Positions 35,686 through 45,700 are shown, counted from the stretch's first letter. The stretch: DNA of 64,000 bases from Solibacillus isronensis (GCF_900168685.1 NZ_FVZN01000014.1:682001-746000); one strand, 5' to 3'. A program made the numbers and translations. The notes: a model not told the origin generated them from the sequence alone.

Positions 35686-36999
35686 GTTCTTGAGACGGTG
35701 CGTATGTTAAAGGCACTGAAGCCTCCAGTCGAGGTGGTGTTTCAAAAAGAGAACATACGAACTTTAGATGAAGACGGCGAAGTGATGCTGACGGTTTATA
35801 GTGGACTGGCCCAGGAAGAAAGTAGAAGCCTTGCAGAGTCAGTAGCTTGGGGAAAGCGCAGGTTAGCAGAGCGAGGGCAGTTTAAAACAAAGTATGCAAG
35901 GTACGGATATGATTATGATGAAGATGAGAACCTGGTAATCAATCCAGAACAGGCTGAGGTGATTCGCCGCATTTATCGTGAGCTTTTAGCAGGGAAAACG
36001 ACAAATCAAATATGTATTGAATTGACTGAAGACGGTATTGAAACAGCCAGAGGAAGAAAGAAGTGGCATAGTACCTCGATGGATAGCATGATTACTAACC
36101 CGATATACTGTGGGGACTTTGTGTACCAACGATATTACGTAACAGACACATTAGCGGGAAAACAGGCTGAAAACAGAGGTGAACTTCCTCAATACACAAT
36201 AAGGGATCACCACCCCGCAATCGTAAGTAGGGCAGATTGGGAAGCGGCTCAACAAATTATGAACAATCGGAGTGAGAATAGAAGAGGAAGTAAAAAAAGG
36301 CCTCACGACCGCCAAGAGTTCTTTAACATATTTCATTGCTCAGAATGTGGTGCACCGGTAATTCATGTAAGAAGTTCAAGAGGTGGGGTTCATTATTGGC
36401 GGTGCAGAACTGCCGAGAAAAAGTACGTCGAAGAAACCTGTGAGGTCCGAGGATTTAGAGAAATATCAATAGAACATACTTTCATGGCACTGTTACAAGA
36501 AATGAAAAAGGATGAAGGGATTAAGGATGAAATTAGGCAAGCTCTCAAAGACCATGCCCCTGATGACAACGAACGCAATAGGATAGAACAAGTTAAGGAA
36601 GAGATGCAGCAATTATATTATCAGCTCTATGATACGGTAGAGGAAGGTGAAAAGCATGGTGGCGATCCAAACCAGATAAAGGCTATAACGGACCAGATTG
36701 TGGAGTTGCAAAATCAGATTTATGAATTTGAGGACAGAGAACAAAAGGGGCATGAAGCGGAAAAAGACCTAGCGTGGTTTCTGGAGGAATTAGAAGGCAT
36801 TCAGGATTTTAAGCCAGATAAGGAGCAGATTGAATTCCGGCCAGATATTTTCAGCCGAATTGTTGAAAAAGGGGTAATTCATCCTGACGGAAGGATTGTC
36901 TACGATTTGAAGTTTGGCATGCAGATGACCGCTACTGGAAATGAAAAGATGGCATGGCGGTTGAGGAAGAAAGGCAAGCCTCGTAAAAAGAAAAAGTGA
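35686..36999 (+). pseudogene. 3' part of a serine recombinase (E5)
   Basis: The frame opens into the recombinase at VLETVRMLKAL, the position just after the SRFSRN motif, so about the first 100 residues with the catalytic serine are missing. What remains: LAQEESRSLAESVAWGKRR, Recombinase domain, zinc ribbon CSECGAPV...WRCR, coiled coil, lysine-rich tail. It is more divergent than the other recombinases here. The frame stays open backwards through the right-end sequence to 35614, but that part is not recombinase. Catalytically dead as it stands; excision of E6 would rejoin it. Confidence 0.85.
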
Positions 37000-37013
37000 A
37001 TATGCGAAAATAA

Positions 37014-37066
37014 GCAACCCACTGAGTTAGCGTATTCTAGTGATGCGGTTACTTGGTGGGTTTATT
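37014..37066 (+). terminator. Terminator after E5 recombinase fragment
   Basis: AACCCAC (about 37016) pairs with GTGGGTT (about 37056), with a T-rich tail. Confidence 0.65.
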
Positions 37067-37147
37067 TAATTATTAGTAACCAATGTAGGGCATTTTTATG
37101 TATCAATAATACTTTTTATGCATAGAATAGAGGATTAAGGATATTAA

Positions 37148-37175
37148 TTGACAAACAAAAAAATTAATTCATAAT
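37148..37175 (+). promoter_or_regulatory. Promoter of cargo B operon
   Basis: TTGACA (37148-37153), 16 bases, CATAAT (37170-37175), 34 bases before the GTG at 37210. A consensus -35 box, suggesting expression independent of the recombinase genes. Confidence 0.6.
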
Positions 37176-37209
37176 TAAAGGTAATTATAATTATGAGAGG
37201 TTTTTAATC

Positions 37210-37986
37210 GTGTCGTCATTTACTTATTATAAATTAAACACAGCGGAACAATTGGACCTATTTTATAACCAAGAAGGTAAATTGAATTTAGAAGAAATAA
37301 GAAGAGCAATGGGACAAAAGGTTGCAACACTTGATACTGAGGGTAAGATAACAGGAGAAGGTTTCCTACACCCCAGATTTGAAAATCGCAACGGTGTAAA
37401 TGTACTTGAAGCCTACGGTACAGATCTTGTTAACCTAGGTAATTACTTTGCTACCACTTTCCATAATGGAAGTGTAACCACCACAGAAACTCAATACACT
37501 TTTTATTCAAAGACACGAATTATTATTACGGAAGATAGTGATTTAATTTTAAAGTTTGATAATAGCACTGAAGAAAAAGCAAAAGGTAAAGTAAAAGCAT
37601 TAATTGAAGGTTTGGGGTTTGAGACAACACTTTTTAAATTAGATGATGCTTTGTTAAGAAAAATTCAGGCTGAAGAATCCTTTGTATGGTCTGCTGCAAA
37701 AATTGATCGTATCGACAAGGAAGGCGATAAAACCACAAAGGTTTCTTATGAGATTGATCTTGCAAACGATGTTCATCCCTCGCAAGTTGATGATGCTTAT
37801 AGAGAACATGGGCAAATGTCTCATATTAAATTTCAAATTCCTTACGATGCTACAGGAGCCCCAAATAAAGTTACAGTAAGTTTATACAACAACGGGCATA
37901 GAGCTTTTTTTGAGGAAGATGAACTTGGCGGTGCTCAAGCCAATGATTTCGTTGTTTACTTAATGAATAGGTTGAAATCCCTTTAG
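37210..37986 (+). CDS. Unknown protein, first gene of three-gene cargo B
   Basis: 258 residues, no family recognised. N-terminal helical region (residues 1-40), then a beta-rich part with GEGFLHPRFENRNGVNVLEAYG and YSKTRIIITEDSDLILKFDNS. GTG 37210 follows GAGAGG. It starts a tight operon: the next gene starts 15 bases after its stop. Base composition is AT-rich compared with the recombinase genes, consistent with separate origin. The slot is the same one that holds nuclease-type cargo in other layers. Confidence 0.6.
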   Translation: MSSFTYYKLNTAEQLDLFYNQEGKLNLEEIRRAMGQKVATLDTEGKITGEGFLHPRFENRNGVNVLEAYGTDLVNLGNYFATTFHNGSVTTTETQYTFYSKTRIIITEDSDLILKFDNSTEEKAKGKVKALIEGLGFETTLFKLDDALLRKIQAEESFVWSAAKIDRIDKEGDKTTKVSYEIDLANDVHPSQVDDAYREHGQMSHIKFQIPYDATGAPNKVTVSLYNNGHRAFFEEDELGGAQANDFVVYLMNRLKSL

Positions 37987-38001
37987 AAAGGAGTGCTAAC
38001 T

Positions 38002-38616
38002 ATGAATTTCTCATTACTTAAAGTTGATAATCCCAATAAATTAAAATCTTTATCAAGAAACAAAATTAACTTCTTTAAAAAACAAGAAGACGTTTCTTTG
38101 TTTCACTTTAATAAAATTGATAATGACTTATATCATGCGGTATTCAACATTAGTGATGAATATCAGGTTAGCACTAAAAAATTGGGGAATCAACATAACT
38201 ACATATATTCATCATTAATCAATTTTTTCTTTTTACCTGAAAATAAATATGCTTTTATGGAATATATAAATAAAGAATATTTAGAAGAAGTATTAACAGA
38301 TGTAAATAAAAGAACAAAAGCTTCTCTTAGTAAAATTGAAATTAATAATAGTCTTTTTAAATTAATTTATAATGATTTAAACGGGACGATAAAAAAGTTG
38401 AAATATACAAATGAAGAAGATGAGTTCTTTGATTTAGATTTCGTCACAAACGAAAAATTCCTAGGGATAATTAACTCAAATATTATTGAAGAATTAACAG
38501 TGCTAGTGGAAAATCAATTTATTACTATTAATAAAAATGGCAGAGTCTCTGTTGACAACAGTGAAGAGCAATTTCTTGTGACTTTTACAAAGAGGATATT
38601 GAATGCGATTAATTAG
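38002..38616 (+). CDS. Unknown protein, second gene of cargo B
   Basis: 204 residues, very AT-rich coding, no recognised domain. Rich in K, N, F and I, mixed helix and strand. ATG 38002 follows AAAGGAG at 8 bases. Overlaps the third gene by 14 bases, which implies coupled translation and a joint function. Confidence 0.55.
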   Translation: MNFSLLKVDNPNKLKSLSRNKINFFKKQEDVSLFHFNKIDNDLYHAVFNISDEYQVSTKKLGNQHNYIYSSLINFFFLPENKYAFMEYINKEYLEEVLTDVNKRTKASLSKIEINNSLFKLIYNDLNGTIKKLKYTNEEDEFFDLDFVTNEKFLGIINSNIIEELTVLVENQFITINKNGRVSVDNSEEQFLVTFTKRILNAIN

Positions 38617-39181
38617 AATAATTTTATCAGTAATATTATTAGTTATTGGTTCAATCCTAGGGGATGGATATAAAAATAATCTCTATTTACTGTGGTTATC
38701 TTCTTCTGCATTTTTAATTATTTATTCTGAATTTATTACAACCACTCTTAATAACACAAGAGATCAGTTAGGCACATATAAAGATAAAGTTTCAACATTA
38801 ACTATGCTAAAAGGAAATGGCGGTAACATAGTTCAAATGTCTGTAATTCCCAATGGTAAAATTATTGCGGGTAGGGAAACAAAAGTAGATGTCTATGCTA
38901 CATTTGCTACTCCAGTAAGTAATGTGCCAGATTTAAAAATAGTTACAGATATTGAATGGGATATAAAGATTTCTAATCAAGTTCAACAGAAGAGAAACTA
39001 TGCTGGTAAAATTGAATATATATTAAATAATCCACTTATAACACAGATTGATGATAAATTTATTAAATATAGTTTTTTTATCCAAATTAATAATGTTGGG
39101 CAGCAAAACTTTAAAATCGAATTAGATAATGGAACCATTAATAGTGAACTCAGAAACTCGTTTACTGTTCATGCTTCCTAA
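38603..39181 (+). CDS. Membrane-anchored protein, third gene of cargo B
   Basis: 192 residues. Two hydrophobic segments at about residues 4-20 (IILSVILLVIGSILG) and 27-43 (LYLLWLSSSAFLIIYSE), followed by a coiled stretch and a beta-rich soluble domain of about 110 residues. A sensor-plus-membrane-effector arrangement would suit an abortive-infection type system; that is inference from architecture only. Confidence 0.6.
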   Translation: MRLIRIILSVILLVIGSILGDGYKNNLYLLWLSSSAFLIIYSEFITTTLNNTRDQLGTYKDKVSTLTMLKGNGGNIVQMSVIPNGKIIAGRETKVDVYATFATPVSNVPDLKIVTDIEWDIKISNQVQQKRNYAGKIEYILNNPLITQIDDKFIKYSFFIQINNVGQQNFKIELDNGTINSELRNSFTVHAS

Positions 39182-39192
39182 TATAACTTTAG

Positions 39193-39228
39193 AGCTCATC
39201 TCCATATTGGGGGGATGGGCTTTTTTTA
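39193..39228 (+). terminator. Terminator after cargo B
   Basis: AGCTCATCTCC pairs with GGGGGATGGGCT, followed by TTTTTTTATT. Member of the recurring hairpin family. Confidence 0.8.
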
Positions 39229-39240
39229 TTTGCTCATTAC

Positions 39241-39377
39241 TATCTAAACCGCATAGTATCTATTTTTGCAAAAACATCATTATATAAAGATAAAAAAGAG
39301 GGTTTAGATACAATATATAGTGTTTTAGGTTAGATATAATTCTATATTTAGTTTTCTTATCTAACTAGTATCATGGG
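39241..39377 (+). repeat. Divergent right end (E5/E4 junction) with TATCTAAA sites
   Basis: 39341-39377 starts TCTATATTTAG and ends CATGGG. It aligns with the common right end (shared TCTATATTT start, T-rich middle, TTATC, and CA-C/T-GG near the end) but is clearly diverged. Upstream, TATCTAAAC at about 39241 and GTTTAGATA at about 39302 are inverted copies, with related TTAGATA and TATCTAA further on. These may be arm-type binding sites of the divergent E5 recombinase. Confidence 0.55.
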
Positions 39378-40640
39378 GTTTTCTTCGAAAAGGAAAATAT
39401 TGACACATTGGATTCGAAGTCAGAGCTTTTCCTAACGATTTTATCCTCGATGGCACAGGAAGAAAGCCGTAGCGTAAGTGAAAACACGAAATGGGGAGTG
39501 CAGAAGAGATTCCAGCAAGGAATAGTTCATATGCCGACCACGTTTTTCCTGGGTTATGACACAACTGAAGATGGGGAAATAGTCATCAACGAAGAACAGG
39601 CAGAAGTGGTAAGGAGAATATTTCGAGAATTCCTAGAAGGTAAAGGGTGTCCAAGAATTGCAAAAGGCTTAACAAGAGACGGATTAAAGACAGGGAAAGG
39701 GAACAAAACGTGGACGTCAGATGCGGTTTATAAAATCTTGAAACAAGAGAAGTACCAAGGACACTGCTTAGCGCAGAAGACCGTTACGATTGATTTTTTA
39801 TCGCATAAACGCGTTCGCAACAGAGATATTCAGCCACAATATTTTGTGAAGAATACCCACCCAGCCATTATCAGCGAAGAAACCTTTGAAGCCGTTCAAC
39901 AAGAAATGAAAAGACGAAGTTTGATGATGCGGGACCCGGATAACAAATACCGGCAGCACTTTAGTGGGCACAGCCCATTTTCCAATCAGTACTATTGCGG
40001 AGAATGTGGAAGGCCGGTGATACGCAGACGGATGACTTCAAGCAGAAAGGGGGAGAAGTATTACATTTCTGCATGGCAATGCCGAGTGACCGCAGGACGA
40101 GATCCAGACTATAAAGATTGTAAAACAAGCTATGTTCATGAGACAGACCTTGAAAATGCCTTTATGAAAATTATGAGGGAAATGAAAGAAAACCTCGATG
40201 AAGTAATAGAAGAAGCGAAACAAGCCATTGCAAAATCATCCCTCTCGCCACCGGAACAACAACGGCTGGAGGAGTTGAACACGCAAATTGAAGCGATAAC
40301 CGACCGCATTAGTGAATTGGCTGCAAGAGAGTCAGCCACCAGCGATGCCATTTACGATGCGACATTAAGGCATCTGATTTATGAACAAGAGATTCTTCAA
40401 CAGGAGCGGGACAGCCTAGAGGAAAACATGCAAGAGCAACTTTATTTAGAAAAGCAATTCCAATCGCTCCTAGTCTTATTAGAAGAAACTGAGAAACTAG
40501 AGGACTTTGATGTAACGCTTTTCAAAAAGACAATCGAACGGGGCATTATTTATAAGGAACGAATAGTTGAATTTCAATTTAAATGCGGGGTGAAACGGAC
40601 ACTCTGTGTAAGAGAACGTAAGACTCCTAAGAAGAAATAA
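39378..40640 (+). pseudogene. 3' part of serine recombinase 2 homologue (E4)
   Basis: Frame enters at VFFEKENID, inside the catalytic domain, and continues to the lysine-rich tail (RKTPKKK). Closely matches residues about 133-554 of the intact recombinase 2 at 27690. The catalytic serine and the first quarter are absent. The break coincides with the end of the divergent right-end sequence. Confidence 0.85.
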
Positions 40641-40664
40641 GCTTAAACAAATTTAATAAATATG

Positions 40665-40761
40665 AACCTCTTTCCACCCGGAAAAAGAACTTGAAAGTTC
40701 TCGGGATGTGAGTGATAGATGGACACGAACCATTATCACTTATAGGAAAGGGGTTTTTGTA
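40665..40761 (+). promoter_or_regulatory. Highly conserved leader before second double recombinase, copy 2
   Basis: Identical to 29379-29475 except for one base (TGAAAGTTC here, TGAATGTTC there). Same short inverted repeats and same GGAAAGGGG ribosome site before TTG 40762. Confidence 0.55.
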
Positions 40762-43700
40762 TTGGATGAAATTCAAAAAGGGATGTGGGTCCGTACGTTG
40801 TGGGATCCAGTCAAGGCAAGAGAAGAAAGTCCGTTAATCGGAAACCATGAAGTGAAGGTAGCTGCTTATTGTCGAGTGAGTACAGATATAGAAAAGCAAT
40901 TGCATTCGCTTGAGAACCAAGTGCAACATTATACCCATCTGATTCGAAGTAAACCAAACTGGAAGTTCGTTGGTGTGTATTTTGATAACGGCACGAGTGG
41001 AAGGAATGCCACCAAACAGAAAGGGTTACAACGTCTAATCCGCCATTGCCATGAAGGGCGTGTCGATTTTATCTTGACTAAAAATGTATCTCGCTTTACC
41101 CGGAATGCCGAGCACCTGATTAAGATTGTGGTGGAGTTAAAAGGGATTGGGGTTGGCGTGTATTTTGAAGAGCAGAAGGTAGATACCTCGGTAGAATACA
41201 ATCAATTTCTGTTAAGTACCTATGCAGCTTTGGCACAAGAAGAAATTGAAACAATCTCGGCCTCTACCAAATGGGGTTATGAAAAAAGTTTGCAAAAAGG
41301 AAAGCCAAAGTTTGTAGCGACCTACGGCTATCGAAAAATCACAAAAGATGGACAGCCCACCCTTGAAATCAATGAGGAACAAGCAAGGGTAGTTCGCTTG
41401 ATATACGATTGGTTTCTACAAGATTGGTCCATCCCAGATATCAAACGAGAACTCATACGCAAAGAGATTCCAACCATGAAAGGCGGGAAAGTATGGGGGA
41501 CAAAAAACATTAAATATATGTTGCAGAATCCTACCTATACCGGTAATAAAGTGGCCAGACTTCATTCTACTGATTTGTTTACCAAGCAAAAAACGATTAA
41601 CAAGGATGACCACATTACGATTGAAAATACCCATCCAGCCATTATCAGTATTGATGTTTTTGATCGGGCTCAAGAGAAGTTTAGTTTGGATAATAAATCT
41701 CCACGTAAGCGAACCACTCCCGCAGAACCACATGCTTTTCAGAAACAAATCATCTGCCAGCATTGTGGAAAACTCATAAGAATTCATAAAAGGAAGAGCG
41801 GTAATATCTGGCGGTGTAATGCAAGAAATGCGGGTGTTTGTGAGGGACCAGAATTACAAGAACATCAATTACGAACCATGATACTAGAGGCGTTCGAGAA
41901 AAAGTTCTTAGAAGATGAAAATGTTCAAATCGGTACTTTGAAGAAAATACTGACCGTTGCCAATCAACAAGACCATTTCGAATTCCATCGGTTAAAGTGG
42001 CTGACAGAAATGGAGATGGCTCGAACTACGGATACCGATGAAGAGCTGAAGAAAAAAGAAGAAGCGTATCGAGCATTTGAAGAACATATTGAAGGTGTAG
42101 AAGATGGACGACCTTATCGCACAAATACGATTCAATGGTTGGATTCCATTGAGGATATGGAAACTTTTTATGAACAAGTCACTCTAGAACATTTCAGGGC
42201 ATGGGTTTTAAGCACATCGGTAACGACTGAAAGAGACTATGAGGTGAAATGGTTGGATGGAACGGTGACGACCATTGGAACTCCTTTAATAAAGGAAATA
42301 GATTCACCATCAGCAGAAAAAAGCCAGACAACAAAGGAGGTGACTTCTGAATTGAAATTACTGAATGTCAAAGGCGAATTAATGATAGAGGAAAAGGAAA
42401 TTAAGAAATCATCCATTCCTAAAAGAGAAGTGCAGAAGATTGAACCAAACAACAGTAAAGCGATCTTGCAGACGATTGAAGCCTCGATGGAGGGGGTGAA
42501 TAAACAACCTTCTTCCCATTTAAATACTAAAACCGCCCTGCAAACAGCTGCTTATTGCCGTGTTTCAACGGACCGTTTAGAGCAGCAATCAAGCCTGAAA
42601 ACACAGGTAGCATACTATACTTATTTGATTTTGAAAAACCAAAACTATCAATTTGCAGGCATCTATGCAGACGAAGGGATATCGGGGCGTTCCATGAAAA
42701 ATCGAGATGAATTGAATCGGCTCATTCGAGAGTGTGAACGAGGACGAATTGACGTCATCTTGGTCAAGTCCGTTTCCAGACTTAGCCGGGATATTCAAGA
42801 CACACTGGAAATAACGAGATATCTTCGTCAGCTTCCAAATCCAACCTACATTTACTTTGAACGTGAAAATATATGGACTTCGGACCCTCAAGCAGACCTT
42901 ATGTTATCCATTTTCGGAAGCATTGCACAAGAGGAAAGTATCGGTATGGGTAGGTCCATGGCATGGGGTATCCGCAGCATGGCCAAGCGGGGCATTATCC
43001 ATCGGAAAAGACCGAACTATGGTTATACCATTGATGATAACTACCGTTGGCATATAGTGAAAGAAGAAGCGAGCGTGGTCCGGCGCATCTTTAGAGAAGT
43101 ACGAAAAGGAGTCACTGTGGCTCAAATCGCAGTGGATCTAAGTGAAAAAAAGATTTCCACTCCAACCGGTAATTCAACAAACTGGGGAACGGGTACTATC
43201 AAAAACATCTTAAGAAATGTGGTTTATAAAGGCGATATTTTATTCCAACAAACGATAGCGGTGCAAAATGGTCGAAAGAAAAACATTCCTAATGAAGGTC
43301 AAGAACCTCAGTATTATATAGAGGCGCATCACGAACCGATCATACCAAAGAAAAAATGGGATGAAGTACAGAAGATATTAGATGAGCGAGCGGAAGAGGT
43401 AAAGAAGAAACGTTCAGCTCCCTTGCCAGAAATCAATGAAAATAAAAATGAAACATTCTTAGAGAAGATGATTTGTGGGGAATGTTCAAAACAAGTAGTC
43501 CATTATGTGAATAAGAGGCCGAAAAAAAATGGTGACTATTATCAACATTTTTGGGTCTGTTATCGAGCAGGCTTTCCGCATTATCATGTTCATGACCCAT
43601 GTGATTCTAAGGGTTTTAAACAGGACTATTTTGAACAAGATTTTAAACACCTATTAACTAACATTTATGAGGATTCTACATTCTATCAGAAGGCAGAGCG

Positions 43701-44385
43701 GGCGATTGAACAGATGGACTTGACACCAGAAGAGAAAATTGAGGAAGAGCAGTTAGAAAGGGAAGTGAAACTATTAAATCAAGAACTTTATGAGGTGGTC
43801 GATGAAAGCCTTCATGGTCAGGGGAGAGATACAGAACGAGTTGACCAAATGACTGAAAAGCTTTGTGCCATGTATGAGAGACTTGCGGCTTTTCGAGATC
43901 GGAAGGAGAAAGTGGAAGAGGAACGAAAGGCACTCAAGCGTTTTATGAAAAATTTGAAAGCTTATATAAAAAATGAATCAAAAGCCTTCCCAAGTGAAAT
44001 CTACACAGACGTTTTGAAACATGCGGCTGTATATAAAGATGGCAGCGTTGTGTATCATTTGCGCTTCGGATTGGAATGGACGACCAACGAGGTGTATTCT
44101 ACTTTTAAGGAACAATGTGAAGCACAACGGTGGGCGAAGGTAAAAGCAAAACACGAAGCATTTCTTAGAGGGCCAGAAGTGGCTGCCCTTATTGACTACT
44201 GCCGGGAACCGAGAACGGTGAAAGAGATGTTGGCATTTATGCAGCAAAGGGTAAAAATCGGAAAAACAAAACTTGTTGATCGAGTAGTTATGCCATTGTG
44301 GAAGGAAGGGACGTTTGAGCGCTTCTTGAGAAAAAGAGAGAACTTTAGGGAGTATTTGTATTATGTAAAAGAAGCGGAGAAATAA
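40762..44385 (+). CDS. Double serine recombinase (E4), apparently intact
   Basis: 1,207 residues with the two-module plan of the 29476 gene: Ser40 (AAYCRVST), SRFTRNAEH, Recombinase domain, CQHCGKLI ribbon; linker; Ser602 (AAYCRVST), EGISGRSMKNR, SRLSRDIQD, Recombinase domain, CGECSKQV ribbon, coiled coil, winged-helix-like C terminus. Inside the linker, AAAGGAGGTG at 42333-42342 precedes an in-frame TTG at 42352, so module 2 could also be translated alone. Its partner recombinase 2 is broken, so E4 may no longer move by itself. Confidence 0.85.
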   Translation: MDEIQKGMWVRTLWDPVKAREESPLIGNHEVKVAAYCRVSTDIEKQLHSLENQVQHYTHLIRSKPNWKFVGVYFDNGTSGRNATKQKGLQRLIRHCHEGRVDFILTKNVSRFTRNAEHLIKIVVELKGIGVGVYFEEQKVDTSVEYNQFLLSTYAALAQEEIETISASTKWGYEKSLQKGKPKFVATYGYRKITKDGQPTLEINEEQARVVRLIYDWFLQDWSIPDIKRELIRKEIPTMKGGKVWGTKNIKYMLQNPTYTGNKVARLHSTDLFTKQKTINKDDHITIENTHPAIISIDVFDRAQEKFSLDNKSPRKRTTPAEPHAFQKQIICQHCGKLIRIHKRKSGNIWRCNARNAGVCEGPELQEHQLRTMILEAFEKKFLEDENVQIGTLKKILTVANQQDHFEFHRLKWLTEMEMARTTDTDEELKKKEEAYRAFEEHIEGVEDGRPYRTNTIQWLDSIEDMETFYEQVTLEHFRAWVLSTSVTTERDYEVKWLDGTVTTIGTPLIKEIDSPSAEKSQTTKEVTSELKLLNVKGELMIEEKEIKKSSIPKREVQKIEPNNSKAILQTIEASMEGVNKQPSSHLNTKTALQTAAYCRVSTDRLEQQSSLKTQVAYYTYLILKNQNYQFAGIYADEGISGRSMKNRDELNRLIRECERGRIDVILVKSVSRLSRDIQDTLEITRYLRQLPNPTYIYFERENIWTSDPQADLMLSIFGSIAQEESIGMGRSMAWGIRSMAKRGIIHRKRPNYGYTIDDNYRWHIVKEEASVVRRIFREVRKGVTVAQIAVDLSEKKISTPTGNSTNWGTGTIKNILRNVVYKGDILFQQTIAVQNGRKKNIPNEGQEPQYYIEAHHEPIIPKKKWDEVQKILDERAEEVKKKRSAPLPEINENKNETFLEKMICGECSKQVVHYVNKRPKKNGDYYQHFWVCYRAGFPHYHVHDPCDSKGFKQDYFEQDFKHLLTNIYEDSTFYQKAERAIEQMDLTPEEKIEEEQLEREVKLLNQELYEVVDESLHGQGRDTERVDQMTEKLCAMYERLAAFRDRKEKVEEERKALKRFMKNLKAYIKNESKAFPSEIYTDVLKHAAVYKDGSVVYHLRFGLEWTTNEVYSTFKEQCEAQRWAKVKAKHEAFLRGPEVAALIDYCREPRTVKEMLAFMQQRVKIGKTKLVDRVVMPLWKEGTFERFLRKRENFREYLYYVKEAEK

Positions 44386-44448
44386 GTGTAATCTGGCAAA
44401 CTATTAATCTACCAAAATAGTTTATTATAAAAAATTCACGACCATTTG

Positions 44449-44484
44449 GGCTCATCTCCATTCAGGGGATGGGCCGTTTTTTTG
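44449..44484 (+). terminator. Terminator after E4 double recombinase
   Basis: GGCTCATCTCC with GGGGATGGGCC, then GTTTTTTT. Recurring hairpin family. Confidence 0.8.
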
Positions 44485-44569
44485 TTTTAGAAGGAAGAAA
44501 GAGAGAGGGACATGCTGCGTGTTATAATAGAATTTGAATTTCATTTCATTAAAGGGGGAGGAATCATTA

Positions 44570-45700
44570 GTGGATGATTTAATGGTATTAAAGGAACTCT
44601 TTTCTCGGGCCACTTTAAATACAATGTCTGGAGCAAAGAAAAAAGCATTTCAATACACCTTAACTGCTATATTCATAAATTTAATTAGTGGTCGACAAGC
44701 CACACAAGGACAAGTGGGGAATATTCAATTAGCTTATGAAATAAAAGAATCTAGATTAAAAAAAGAGCAATATGTAATTTGGGGAAACAATATTTGGAAA
44801 ACGGTACAGGATAGTTTACATAAAAGCAATTTCAAAAAGCCATACGATAATGAGTTGGTAAATCGAATCATTGCTTTTACACGAGAAAGGCTAAGTGATA
44901 TAGAAAAAGAGGAAGTTAGCCTTTTTCAAACAAAGCAAATCAAAGATATTTTAGACTATAAAAAATTCACCGGACAGCCTGCGTTTAATGATAATCATTG
45001 GTTTGAATTAAATATTTATAAAGGTGTGTATCCAACTATACCAGAAATGATTATTTTTAATGACTTAAAAGTTCATTGGAATTTATACCTGGAGCTTTTA
45101 GCAGAACAAGATGAGAAAAATAAACAGCTAAGCCATCAAGAACGATTTGAAATGATAACAGATGTAAAATCTAGAGAATTACGAAACAAAATTGGAGGCA
45201 TGCAAAGGAACTTAGTCTTCTTGGCTGTAACCTTTGTTGAAGCGTGTTTATACGATTTCTTCTATAATATAAAACTAGGAAACCATGAGGAAACGGAAGC
45301 AGTGAAAGATGTATTAAAAGAAAAGAAAATAAATGATAAACAAATTGTTGAAAATATCATTTATAAACTATATCCGGAAGAAGTGGAAAAGGTAAAGCCA
45401 CATTATGCCAATTACAAGGAAGTTTTAAATTACAGAGATAGGTATGTTCATGCATCGCCCTTTATGGATGAATCGAAACATATATCTCAGCTGCAGCCTT
45501 TGCTACAGGTGACGAAAAATAAAACCATTGAGTTTCTTCAGTACTGTTATGATTTTATTCGTCAAATAGACGATATTCTACCAGACAAATATAAAATGCT
45601 ATTTTGGATGTTTGATGATGAAGTGAATTTTCATAATGAGGAACCGTTGCAGCTCACTAACGATCAGTCCAGATTAAGTAAGATTAATTATTATGGTTAA
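44570..45700 (+). CDS. HEPN-like putative RNase, cargo C
   Basis: 376 residues, mostly helical. The C-terminal half has a helix ending in AVTFVEACLYDFFYNI and later YRDRYVHASPF, giving an R-x4-H motif at about residues 289-294, the hallmark of HEPN ribonucleases, with flanking helices as expected. HEPN proteins often act as toxins or abortive-infection effectors. No antitoxin partner gene is next to it. GTG 44570 follows GGGGGAGG; TATAAT at 44523-44528 is a good -10 box, and earlier starts would lie within the promoter. Confidence 0.55.
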   Translation: MDDLMVLKELFSRATLNTMSGAKKKAFQYTLTAIFINLISGRQATQGQVGNIQLAYEIKESRLKKEQYVIWGNNIWKTVQDSLHKSNFKKPYDNELVNRIIAFTRERLSDIEKEEVSLFQTKQIKDILDYKKFTGQPAFNDNHWFELNIYKGVYPTIPEMIIFNDLKVHWNLYLELLAEQDEKNKQLSHQERFEMITDVKSRELRNKIGGMQRNLVFLAVTFVEACLYDFFYNIKLGNHEETEAVKDVLKEKKINDKQIVENIIYKLYPEEVEKVKPHYANYKEVLNYRDRYVHASPFMDESKHISQLQPLLQVTKNKTIEFLQYCYDFIRQIDDILPDKYKMLFWMFDDEVNFHNEEPLQLTNDQSRLSKINYYG

